Source: Ligilactobacillus salitolerans
GTDB taxonomy: Bacteria > Bacillota > Bacilli > Lactobacillales > Lactobacillaceae
Length of the DNA: 64,000 nucleotides
Assembly: GCF_003864415.1 (NCBI RefSeq)
Contig: NZ_BFFP01000003.1
Coordinates: 1-64,000 of the forward strand
Reading direction: 5' to 3'
The notes beneath the pieces were generated by a model. It did not search any database. It was not told the origin of the DNA and saw only the letters and a program-made list of their open reading frames with translations. Position numbers and translations under genes: made by a program. Shown here in pieces: positions 54,550 to 62,490 of the stretch (position 1 is its first letter; every line of letters starts with the position of its first letter).

Positions 54550-54580
54550 AGATCTTTCTTTTTTTGGAAGATCTTTTTTG
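54550..54580 (+). terminator. Terminator of the peptide operon
   Basis: AGATCTTTC pairs with GGAAGATCT (one G-T pair) around a T loop, then TTTTTTG. Confidence 0.85.
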
Positions 54581-54592
54581 TTCGATAAAAGT

Positions 54593-54620
54593 TTGCTTTC
54601 TTATTTTTCTGTGCTAAAAT
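54593..54620 (+). promoter_or_regulatory. Promoter of the DUF1906 gene
   Basis: TTGCTT (54593-54598), 16-nt spacer, TAAAAT (54615-54620) with extended TGC. An unused strong AAGGAGG lies at 54668-54674. Confidence 0.6.
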
Positions 54621-54759
54621 TAAGTTGTCTAGTCGAACACAAGTTCGTATTATTGGTAAATAACTTTTAAGGAGGTTGGATTTAAAACTACTTACTCATT
54701 TGAAAGCTTGTTCGTTTTAGACATTTATGATTACAAAACACAGAAAGGATGTTTTATGT

Positions 54760-57057
54760 ATGGATGAAATGGTAAAAGAGACACAGGTCTGGCTCAACAA
54801 AACCTATAGTGCAGTTTCTGGCTTTGGTAAAGTGCCCGAGGATGGTAATACTGGTTGGAACACAGTTTATGGGCTAACTCGAGCTTTACAACACGAATTG
54901 GGGATCACAACTCTTGTTGATAATTTTGGCCCTTCAACTGCAGCCAAATGGGACGCCCAATTTGCCAATATAGTTAAAACTGGTTTTAAGCACAATGTGG
55001 TTAAGATCATTCAGGGCGGATTTTGGTGTAAGGGTATCAACCCTGAGGACTTTACTGGAGAATTTACTGCTAGCACTGCAGCGGCTGTCGTTGAATTAAA
55101 AAAAGACGCCGGTCTCAAGGACACCAGCGCCAAGGTAAACTCGGATATTATGAAAGCCTTGTTGACAATGAGCGCGTTTGTTTTAGTTCCTGGCGGGGAT
55201 GCTAAAATTCGTTCAATGCAACAACAGCTTAATCATGATTATCAAGCCTACACTGGTATTTTACCATGTGATGGGATTTATCAAAAGGATACGAACACTG
55301 CTTTGATCTATGCTTTACAAGCAGTTGAAGGGATGGATACGGGAACTGCTAATGGTTATTATGGTCCTGGTACGATCAATAAAACACCAACTGTTAATTC
55401 TGGCGCAACTGGGGCAATCGTCAAAATTATTCAATATGGTCTTTATGTTAATGGTTTCTATTCAGGAGATTTTAATGGCCAATTTACGCAAAGTGTTGCT
55501 GACGGTGTAGTTTCCTTTAGAAAATTTATGAAGTTACCACCATATAATTCAACTGCTGATTTGACTGTGATCAAAGGCTTGTTAACTAGTAACGGCAACA
55601 CTAACCGCTCTTCTGAAGCTGTCGACATGGCTACTCAAATCACATCAGCCGCTACGGCTAAATCACTGAAAGAAGCTGGATATAATATTGTCGGTCGTTA
55701 TTTGACAGGAAGCGTCGGGACTGGCAGCAATGAACGAGATAAAAGTCTGACTAACAGTGAAATTAAGCTGTTATTAGATGCTGGACTTAAGTTCTTTCCG
55801 ATTTACGAAGATGGCGGCTATGAAGAAAGTTATTTTAATAGTAAACAAGGTTTCACAGACGGTTCAATTGCGGTTAATGCTGCCCGTCAGCTTGGCCTCC
55901 CGAGTGGGACGGTTATCTATTTTGCCGTTGATGTTGATATTCAAGATGGAAACATGAGTAGTACGGTTATCCCTTATTTCGAGGGTATCGCTGGTATTAT
56001 AGGCTCAACTGAATATAGCCCAGGTATTTATGGAACACGCAATGCCTGCTTGCATGTCAACAAGTTAGTTAAGTATAGTTTTGTTGCTGATATGTCTTCC
56101 GGGTGGAGTGGAAATTTAGGGTTTAAAATGCCCGAAAATTGGAGCTTTGATCAGTTCAACGAATTTACCGGAGCCTCAACAGGTATTGACATGGATCAGG
56201 TTGCTGTTTCTGGTAAAGATAACGGGGTTTCTAAAGTTACCAAGGTTAATACAAATCCTAATGCCGCCTTTTTTGCCCAACTACAACAAGTTGAAGACCA
56301 GGCGTATAGTTATATCAGCAGTGAAAATTCTTCAACTCCTGCTGAACAGCTTGTTGCCCAATTTTATAGACAATTTTCTTATTCTTCACCAAGTTGGGAC
56401 CCCTTAGCCGGTGGGTTAAATACTAGTTGGGTGGCATTTGCAAACTCAGCATTACATGTTTCAAAAGAAAGTAACTTCGAAACTCTTTATGATAGCACTA
56501 CTGGCATAAAAATTGGCTTACCACACATGATGGCTTCTTTGAACACACTTTTATTTTGGGGAGAACCACAGTCAGCCTCAGGAATTCAAGACCTTGGAGG
56601 ATGGTGTGGAGATCTTTTGACAAGTATAGAAGATGCTCATCTTGACGAGAAAAAATACAGCTCTTTTTATAATTCAATTACCGCATATGTAGGTAATAAA
56701 GGGCAATTTGGAAGGGAAGACTTGGTTGACGATTTAGATGCACTCAACATTTACAGTACGATCCGTTCACAAAGTAACCAAACTATATCCAAAATCATTA
56801 AGACTTATTACACCAGTAATGAAAGCTCCGTTCGGTTTAATTCTTACCTAAGTAATCGTTTTGATGATGACCTTGATTCACTACAAAATGACACATATAC
56901 TCTTTTAAAAGGTGGAACAGGTTCATGGGGTACGGCTTATAAAACTGCTTTATTGGCTTTTAAAAAATTCAAACTACAAAAGTATCCTTCTTATTCCGAC
57001 AGTGAGGCCAAAGATGCCGCTAAAGCTTTTCGCAAGTTAATTGAACAAAACGCATAG
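54760..57057 (+). CDS. DUF1906 (GH25-like fold) protein with peptidoglycan-binding-like repeats
   Basis: A 765-residue protein. Residues about 1-290 hold repeated peptidoglycan-binding-like modules (NVVKIIQGGFWCKGINPEDFTGEF and AIVKIIQYGLYVNGFYSGDFNGQF are clear homologues). Residues about 305-510 are the DUF1906 glycoside-hydrolase-like domain (AGYNIVGRYLTG, FFPIYEDGG, GTVIYFAVDVDIQ, YSPGIYGTRN, FDQFNEF). The last 240 residues are unrecognised. AAAGGA selects ATG 54760, which removes any signal-like start: MDEMVKETQVWLNKTY has no signal peptide. It may act on cell wall after lysis or by unusual export. Confidence 0.8.
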   Translation: MDEMVKETQVWLNKTYSAVSGFGKVPEDGNTGWNTVYGLTRALQHELGITTLVDNFGPSTAAKWDAQFANIVKTGFKHNVVKIIQGGFWCKGINPEDFTGEFTASTAAAVVELKKDAGLKDTSAKVNSDIMKALLTMSAFVLVPGGDAKIRSMQQQLNHDYQAYTGILPCDGIYQKDTNTALIYALQAVEGMDTGTANGYYGPGTINKTPTVNSGATGAIVKIIQYGLYVNGFYSGDFNGQFTQSVADGVVSFRKFMKLPPYNSTADLTVIKGLLTSNGNTNRSSEAVDMATQITSAATAKSLKEAGYNIVGRYLTGSVGTGSNERDKSLTNSEIKLLLDAGLKFFPIYEDGGYEESYFNSKQGFTDGSIAVNAARQLGLPSGTVIYFAVDVDIQDGNMSSTVIPYFEGIAGIIGSTEYSPGIYGTRNACLHVNKLVKYSFVADMSSGWSGNLGFKMPENWSFDQFNEFTGASTGIDMDQVAVSGKDNGVSKVTKVNTNPNAAFFAQLQQVEDQAYSYISSENSSTPAEQLVAQFYRQFSYSSPSWDPLAGGLNTSWVAFANSALHVSKESNFETLYDSTTGIKIGLPHMMASLNTLLFWGEPQSASGIQDLGGWCGDLLTSIEDAHLDEKKYSSFYNSITAYVGNKGQFGREDLVDDLDALNIYSTIRSQSNQTISKIIKTYYTSNESSVRFNSYLSNRFDDDLDSLQNDTYTLLKGGTGSWGTAYKTALLAFKKFKLQKYPSYSDSEAKDAAKAFRKLIEQNA

Positions 57058-57065
57058 AAAGTAAT

Positions 57066-57115
57066 AAGCAAAATGATAAACTATATATATTAGTTTGTCA
57101 TTTTGCTTATTTTAG
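57066..57115 (+). terminator. Terminator after the DUF1906 gene
   Basis: AAGCAAAATGA (57066-57076 region) pairs with TCATTTTGCTT near 57099-57109, then ATTTTAG. Confidence 0.75.
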
Positions 57116-57159
57116 TCTTCACATTCATTAAAAAAATAGAAAGAGGTGCTATATCAGCC

Positions 57160-57750
57160 TTGTATTCATGGTTAATGATAATATTAGCTGTCATTTTTTT
57201 CATAACAATTGACTTTTTGTATCTAAGTAACCATATAAATGGTACCACCATTGAAAATGGCTATTTTAAAAGCATCATCACAATTATTATTTCACTTTTA
57301 TCTAGTTGGTTCATCTCCAAAGGTTTGTCCTCCCTTTTTCTAAATTCTCCCTCAGAAGTTGTAGTCGCTAATTTGTTCGGCTTTATACTAATAATTGTGG
57401 CATTGATAGGTTTCTTACTTCTATTCAGCACTGCAAGGCATGATATTATAGCTGGAAGAAAAACTATCCAAGAGGCTCAAAAAAAATACTTTGGCCACAA
57501 TCAAGCCCTAACTTTTGTTATGGTTCATTACGTAATCGGAATAAGTAGTGTTGTATTAATTAATAGCATTATATATTTGCCAATCTTTCTCGACTTTTTG
57601 ATTCCTATCCCCAAAAGTTATCCTGGTAACATTGAAAAAAGCGAATTACAAGAACTCATAGCTTTTATTATTACGCTTGTGATACCTTGTTTGATCGTAG
57701 TTTTTACACCCTTTTCTTTGAGAAAATTACTCTCTCATTTCGATAAATAG
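57160..57750 (+). CDS. Polytopic membrane protein, unknown function
   Basis: Up to 215 residues if read from TTG 57103, but that codon lies in the terminator stem. TTG 57160 after AAAGAGGTG is a better, still uncertain, start (about 196 residues). Five hydrophobic segments are visible (WLMIILAVIFFITIDFLYL; FKSIITIIISLLSSWFI; VVANLFGFILIIVALIGFLLLF; VMVHYVIGISSVVLINSIIYL; LIAFIITLVIPCLIVVFTP). It is tightly downstream of the DUF1906 gene and may assist it, though the terminator argues against constant co-transcription. No family recognised. Confidence 0.6.
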   Translation: MYSWLMIILAVIFFITIDFLYLSNHINGTTIENGYFKSIITIIISLLSSWFISKGLSSLFLNSPSEVVVANLFGFILIIVALIGFLLLFSTARHDIIAGRKTIQEAQKKYFGHNQALTFVMVHYVIGISSVVLINSIIYLPIFLDFLIPIPKSYPGNIEKSELQELIAFIITLVIPCLIVVFTPFSLRKLLSHFDK

Positions 57751-57829
57751 GATCAATTATGCAGCAATTATGGGGTGTTTTTTCATAAGACCAGTTTCTT
57801 GTCCCACTTTTTTGACTTGGTTTGATCTA

Positions 57830-58393
57830 CTAGGCTAGCAGCTTCTCTAAGTAATCGATCGCCGTTTCTTTAGGCAGGTCATGCTGGTCAATAAAGACCC
57901 AAGTTAAAAGGACCATGACAGTTTCGGAAAGATAAGCTACCAGCAAGTCTTTTGGAAGTTGGTGCTCAAGTCCGGATTTGAGGTCGCCAATGATTTGGTT
58001 GACCTCTTTTTTGAGGTAATTAACAAAACTTTGCACCATTTGGCCGTCGATATCGTTGTGCAGCAAGATCTTGCCTAAAAGCTCTTTCCGCTCGGTCAAC
58101 AGATCATAAAGATTTCCAAAGTAAAGATGGGCCGCTTGTTCAGGTGTTAAATGCTGGGAATCATTGATTTGAATATCGCTCACGATCAGGAACCAGCAAT
58201 AATTCAGCAGGTCATACTTATCTTCAAAATAATTGTAAAAGGTCGTTCGCGGGTAGTCCGCATCTGTGCAGATCTGGTTGACCGTGATTTTCTCAAATGC
58301 TTCTTGTTGGAGTAAATTTAAGAAGACTGAAGAAAATGCGGTCAAAGTTCGCCGTGCTCCACGAGTCAGTTTGTGGTCTAAATCAATTTTCAT
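57830..58393 (-). CDS. TetR-family regulator of the MMPL exporter
   Basis: A 187-residue protein with a TetR N-terminal helix-turn-helix: RRTLTAFSSVFLNLLQQEAFEKITVNQICTDADYPRTTFYNYFEDKYDLLNYC (about residues 14-66). The C-terminal helical ligand domain is divergent. It is divergent from the MMPL gene with a 147-nt gap. This is the standard layout for a repressor of a neighbouring exporter, and CTATT-TCTC-AATAG (58483-58496) could be its operator. Confidence 0.85.
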   Translation of the reverse strand: MKIDLDHKLTRGARRTLTAFSSVFLNLLQQEAFEKITVNQICTDADYPRTTFYNYFEDKYDLLNYCWFLIVSDIQINDSQHLTPEQAAHLYFGNLYDLLTERKELLGKILLHNDIDGQMVQSFVNYLKKEVNQIIGDLKSGLEHQLPKDLLVAYLSETVMVLLTWVFIDQHDLPKETAIDYLEKLLA

Positions 58394-58540
58394 CTAATCA
58401 TCTCCTGGACAGTTTGTTAGATCTGTTCATTTTTGGGCAAATGCAAAAGAATGTAGCTTGAATATTTTTTGGTTAAATTTTACTATTTCTCAATAGTTTA
58501 ACATATGCACAAAAATGATTAGACGAAGAGGGAGAGAAAA
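58394..58540. promoter_or_regulatory. Divergent TetR/MMPL control region
   Basis: AT-rich. It holds the inverted repeat CTATT (58483-58487) / AATAG (58492-58496). No confident -35/-10 pair was assigned. Confidence 0.4.
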
Positions 58541-61240
58541 ATGGGGAAATTTAAACAAAACTATTGGTTATCTTTGCTGACTTGGCTAGTAATCGGGATC
58601 ATTAGTCTGTTAGCCTTGCCAAATATTTCGCAGGTCGTAGCAGAACACGGGCAGACGCAGATCCCAAGTTCTGCTAAAAGTGAGGTTGCCAAGACTATCC
58701 AGCAAGATTGGGGGCACCATCTCAAGAATACACGGCAGATCGTGGTTGTCTTTAACAATGGTGACCAGCAGCTAAGCGGCCAACAGCAAAAGAAAATCAC
58801 GCAAACTATCCATAAATTAAAGGCTGATAAAGATAAATATGGAATCAAAAAGTTCACGACTGCCGCGGATAATTCTGCCACGCAAAAACAGCTGGTATCT
58901 AAAGACAAGTCGACCCAGCTTTTGCAGTTAGACGTCAGCAAGAAACGCTCTGTCCGGGAAAGCACCCGGAATTTGAAAAAAGCGGCTGCTACGGCGGGTG
59001 TTAAAACCTACGTGACGGGCGGAGACGTCCTGACTGACGATTTTAGCCGGGCAACTGAAGAGGGGATCAAAAAAACTGAGGTTATTGCAGTAATTTTTAT
59101 TTTACTGGTCTTGATCGTGATTTTCCGTTCGATCGTGACACCCTTGATTTCACTGCTATCAGTGGGACTTAGTTTTATTGTGTCGTTAGCGATCGTGATG
59201 AATTTGGCCAAAAACGGCTGGCTGACGATCTCTAACTTCACTCAAGTATTTATGGTCGTTGTCATGTTCGGAATTGGGACGGATTATAACATCCTCTTAT
59301 ACCATCAGTTCAAGAATTACTTGAGCCAAGGATTAGAGAAACATGCAGCAACTAAACATTCACTGAAAGTTGCCGGTAAAACGATCCTTTATTCCGGCAG
59401 CTCGGTTCTGATCGGCTTTTTGACCCTGGCTTTAGCCAAGTTTTCAATTTATCGCTCAGCGATCGGTGTCGGGATCGGCGTTGCGGTTCTCTTACTAGTT
59501 CTGTTGACACTCAATCCCTTCTTTATGGCAACACTGGGAGAAAAAATCTTCTGGCCCAGCCATCAGCAGGCTGAGACTAAAACGAATCACTTGTGGAGTT
59601 TTCTTTCAAAGAATTCTGCCGCTCATCCTTTTATTGCCTTGGGGATCGTGTTCCTAGTTGCATTACCATTTGTTTTCACCTACCAGAATGGTTTGAACTA
59701 TGACACAACAGTCGAATTGCCGGACAATTATTCTTCGAAACAGGGCTTTAAAGTAGTTCAGCAACACTTTAGTCAAGGAACGGCGGAACCAACCACGATT
59801 TATATTCAGTCAGACCATAAGTTGAATAACGAAAAAGATCTGAAAAACCTTGACCAGATCACCCGACAAATCAAAGATCAGTCCGGGATCAAAACAGTGG
59901 CTTCTGTAACGCGGCCAAGCGGGACTAAAATCAATCAACTCTATGTTCAAGATCAGTTGAGAAACTTAAACGGACAAACAGGCAAGGTCCAGTCTGGTTT
60001 AGGTGAGATCAGCCGCCAAACAGGTACTAGTTCCTTTGACAGCAGTCAACTGAAAGATATCGGGAACAAGACCCAACTGATCGGGCAAAAATTAAAAGAG
60101 ATCCAGTCGGCATCACAGAGCGGTTCTAGCCAGCAAAATGTCTTGCCGCAGTTGCAGCAAAAAATGACAGCTGCAGGTCAACCGTTGTCTGCACAACAAC
60201 TACAGATGCTTGGTGTCATGCTGCAGCAGATGCAAGGCCAGCAAAAGGCGACCTTGAATGAACTGCAGCAAAGCTTGCAAGCCATTGCGGCATACACACA
60301 GGCCATTGGTCAGGATGCACAAGGAACGGGACAGCAGCTTAAAGAGCAGCAAGCTCGCATTAGTCAGGCATCTAAGGGACTTGCCCAAATCAATGGCGGG
60401 ATGACTTCAATGAGCCAATATCTGCAGGGCCTGCAAAATTCAGCGGCTGGGGCAACATTTTATATTCCGCAAAATGTTTTACAGAGCTCGACTTTTAAGA
60501 GTGCCCAGGATAACTATCTTTCCGCTGATAAGAAGACTGCTAAGTTCACGATCATACTCAGTTCGGATCCGGCAGCTAAAAAATCGCTGGACAAAGTCAA
60601 TGCTTTGCAGACACAAGTCAAAAACAATCTCCAAGGGACGTCCTTGAAAGGAGCCCGTGTGGCGGTTGGCGGCCAATCTGCTAGTTTAGATGATACTGCC
60701 AGGGTCTCGAAGGCTGATTTTTTCCGCAGTGCTGCTTTAATGTTGATTGGGATCGGCATAGCTTTAATGCTGGTGACTCGGTCGATCCTCCAGCCGCTTT
60801 ATATTATCGGGACACTGATGTTGTCTTATTTTGGCGGGATCAGTATTGCGCGCTGGTTAAGCGGAGTGTTTTTAGGTGATAAGATGTTGAGCTGGAACAC
60901 ACCGTTCTTTACTTTTGTCATGTTAATAGCACTAGGCGTGGATTATAGTATCTTCTTGATGAGCAAGTACCGTGAGTATGGTGCTTGGAATGATGTACCT
61001 AGTCGCCGGATCGTGAAAGCTTCTGGTATGGTCGGGACAGTCGTGATCTCCGCTGCATTGATCCTTGGTGGGACGTTTGCGGCTTTGATCCCAGCTAATG
61101 TTGTCACCTTGACCCAAGTGGCAATTGGGGTCATGAGTGGACTGCTGATCCTAGTTTTCGCTATTCCAACTATCAACAGCAGCTTGATCAGGTTGACCTA
61201 TCCTCTGGACGACAAAATGAAACAAAAGGAAAAGAAGTAA
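58541..61240 (+). CDS. MMPL/RND-family exporter
   Basis: An 899-residue transporter of two halves. Each half has an N-terminal helix, an extracellular domain and a group of five or six helices (FRSIVTPLISLLSVGLSFIVSLAIV; FGIGTDYNILLYHQF; ALGVDYSIFLMSKYRE). GTDYN and GVDYS are the MMPL motifs in the fourth helix of each half. The second extracellular domain contains a Gln-rich coiled region (about residues 500-630) with many QQ and LQQMQGQQ stretches. It is probably proton-driven export of lipids or amphiphilic drugs. The last residues are lysine-rich (KMKQKEKK). Confidence 0.88.
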   Translation: MGKFKQNYWLSLLTWLVIGIISLLALPNISQVVAEHGQTQIPSSAKSEVAKTIQQDWGHHLKNTRQIVVVFNNGDQQLSGQQQKKITQTIHKLKADKDKYGIKKFTTAADNSATQKQLVSKDKSTQLLQLDVSKKRSVRESTRNLKKAAATAGVKTYVTGGDVLTDDFSRATEEGIKKTEVIAVIFILLVLIVIFRSIVTPLISLLSVGLSFIVSLAIVMNLAKNGWLTISNFTQVFMVVVMFGIGTDYNILLYHQFKNYLSQGLEKHAATKHSLKVAGKTILYSGSSVLIGFLTLALAKFSIYRSAIGVGIGVAVLLLVLLTLNPFFMATLGEKIFWPSHQQAETKTNHLWSFLSKNSAAHPFIALGIVFLVALPFVFTYQNGLNYDTTVELPDNYSSKQGFKVVQQHFSQGTAEPTTIYIQSDHKLNNEKDLKNLDQITRQIKDQSGIKTVASVTRPSGTKINQLYVQDQLRNLNGQTGKVQSGLGEISRQTGTSSFDSSQLKDIGNKTQLIGQKLKEIQSASQSGSSQQNVLPQLQQKMTAAGQPLSAQQLQMLGVMLQQMQGQQKATLNELQQSLQAIAAYTQAIGQDAQGTGQQLKEQQARISQASKGLAQINGGMTSMSQYLQGLQNSAAGATFYIPQNVLQSSTFKSAQDNYLSADKKTAKFTIILSSDPAAKKSLDKVNALQTQVKNNLQGTSLKGARVAVGGQSASLDDTARVSKADFFRSAALMLIGIGIALMLVTRSILQPLYIIGTLMLSYFGGISIARWLSGVFLGDKMLSWNTPFFTFVMLIALGVDYSIFLMSKYREYGAWNDVPSRRIVKASGMVGTVVISAALILGGTFAALIPANVVTLTQVAIGVMSGLLILVFAIPTINSSLIRLTYPLDDKMKQKEKK

Positions 61241-61270
61241 GTGTTTTTTCGCTTTAAATTTTCCACAAGA

Positions 61271-61322
61271 AAAAGCTTCTGTTATCTTGATCATTTCAGA
61301 TCAAATTAACAGAAGCTTTTTA
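61271..61322 (+). terminator. Bidirectional terminator between MMPL and sugar ABC genes
   Basis: AAAAGCTTCTGTTA (61271-61284) pairs perfectly with TAACAGAAGCTTTT (61307-61320). It serves both converging genes. Confidence 0.92.
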
Positions 61323-61338
61323 ATGTCTTGGAGAAGAA

Positions 61339-62445
61339 TTAGTAAACTGCTTCTTCACTTTCTGGGTCGAAGAAGTGGGCGCTGTTTAGGTCAAAACCAA
61401 GCTTAACTTCGGAGCCTGTTTCTGTAAAATCACGCGCATCAACTTTAGCAACAACTTCGGTATTGCCAATCTTACTGTATAGTTGCGATTCGGCACCGAG
61501 GAGTTCTGAAACAACCACTTTCGCGGAAACTACCGCATTCGGGAAGGTCTCCAGGAAGGCGTTTTCAGTATGCAGGTCTTCGGGACGAATACCAAAGACT
61601 AACTGTTTGTTTTGATAGCCCTTGGACTCTAAGACCTTCAGACAACCGGAAGGAACTTCGAGGTTGAAGTTGCCGTCTTCGTCTTTAATGGTGTTTCCGG
61701 TTAATTGAACTTTAAAGAAGTTCATGGCTGGTGAACCAATAAAGCCGCCGACAAAGACATTTGCTGGGTTATCATAGACTTCTTGCGGTGTTCCTACTTG
61801 CTGAACTTTTCCGTCTTTCATGATGACGATCCGGTCAGCCATTGTCATAGCTTCAGTTTGATCATGGGTCACATAAATTGTAGTAGTTTGTAGACGTTGA
61901 TGCAGTTTAGCGATTTCTGCACGCATCGAGACCCGCAGTTTGGCATCAAGGTTAGAAAGCGGTTCGTCCATTAAGAAGATCGGAGCATCACGCACAATGG
62001 CACGGCCCAGGGCAACACGTTGCCGCTGTCCACCAGAGAGGGCGGCTGGTTTCCGGTCTAAGTAGTCGGACAATCCTAAGATTTGAGCTGCTTCTTTGAC
62101 CTTTTGATCGATGTCTTCTTTACTATATTTCCGTAATTTCAAACCAAAGGCCATGTTATCGTACACAGTCATGTGAGGGTAAAGGGCATAGTTCTGGAAA
62201 ACCATCGCGATGTCGCGGTCTTTTGGAGCCTCGTCGTTCACCGTCTTACCATCGATCTTCAGCTCACCCTTACTAATATCTTCAAGTCCTGCCAGCATCC
62301 GTAAGGTTGTTGATTTACCACAACCGGAAGGGCCAACAAACACTACGAATTCTTGGTCTTTAACATGTAAGTTAAAATCGGTTACTGAATAGTCAGAAGC
62401 ATTTTCGTATTTTTTATAAATATGATTTAATTCAATTTCAGCCAT
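61339..62445 (-). CDS. msmK: Sugar ABC importer ATPase, MsmK/UgpC family
   Basis: A 368-residue ATPase with the MalK-type plan. Walker A GPSGCGKSTTLRMLAGLE, Q-loop VFQNYALYPHM, signature LSGGQRQRVALGRAI, Walker B IFLMDEPLSNLDAKLR and H-loop VTHDQTEAMTMADRI lie in residues 1-215. A C-terminal TOBE regulatory domain follows (VFGIRPEDLHTE near 285). Such ATPases often serve several sugar importers, and no permease genes lie nearby in the window. It is 45 nt downstream of the GH2 gene and likely co-transcribed. Confidence 0.9.
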   Translation of the reverse strand: MAEIELNHIYKKYENASDYSVTDFNLHVKDQEFVVFVGPSGCGKSTTLRMLAGLEDISKGELKIDGKTVNDEAPKDRDIAMVFQNYALYPHMTVYDNMAFGLKLRKYSKEDIDQKVKEAAQILGLSDYLDRKPAALSGGQRQRVALGRAIVRDAPIFLMDEPLSNLDAKLRVSMRAEIAKLHQRLQTTTIYVTHDQTEAMTMADRIVIMKDGKVQQVGTPQEVYDNPANVFVGGFIGSPAMNFFKVQLTGNTIKDEDGNFNLEVPSGCLKVLESKGYQNKQLVFGIRPEDLHTENAFLETFPNAVVSAKVVVSELLGAESQLYSKIGNTEVVAKVDARDFTETGSEVKLGFDLNSAHFFDPESEEAVY

Positions 62446-62490
62446 TTCAAGTCACCTTATACTTTCTATCAATTCTTAAAAATTTTTGAA

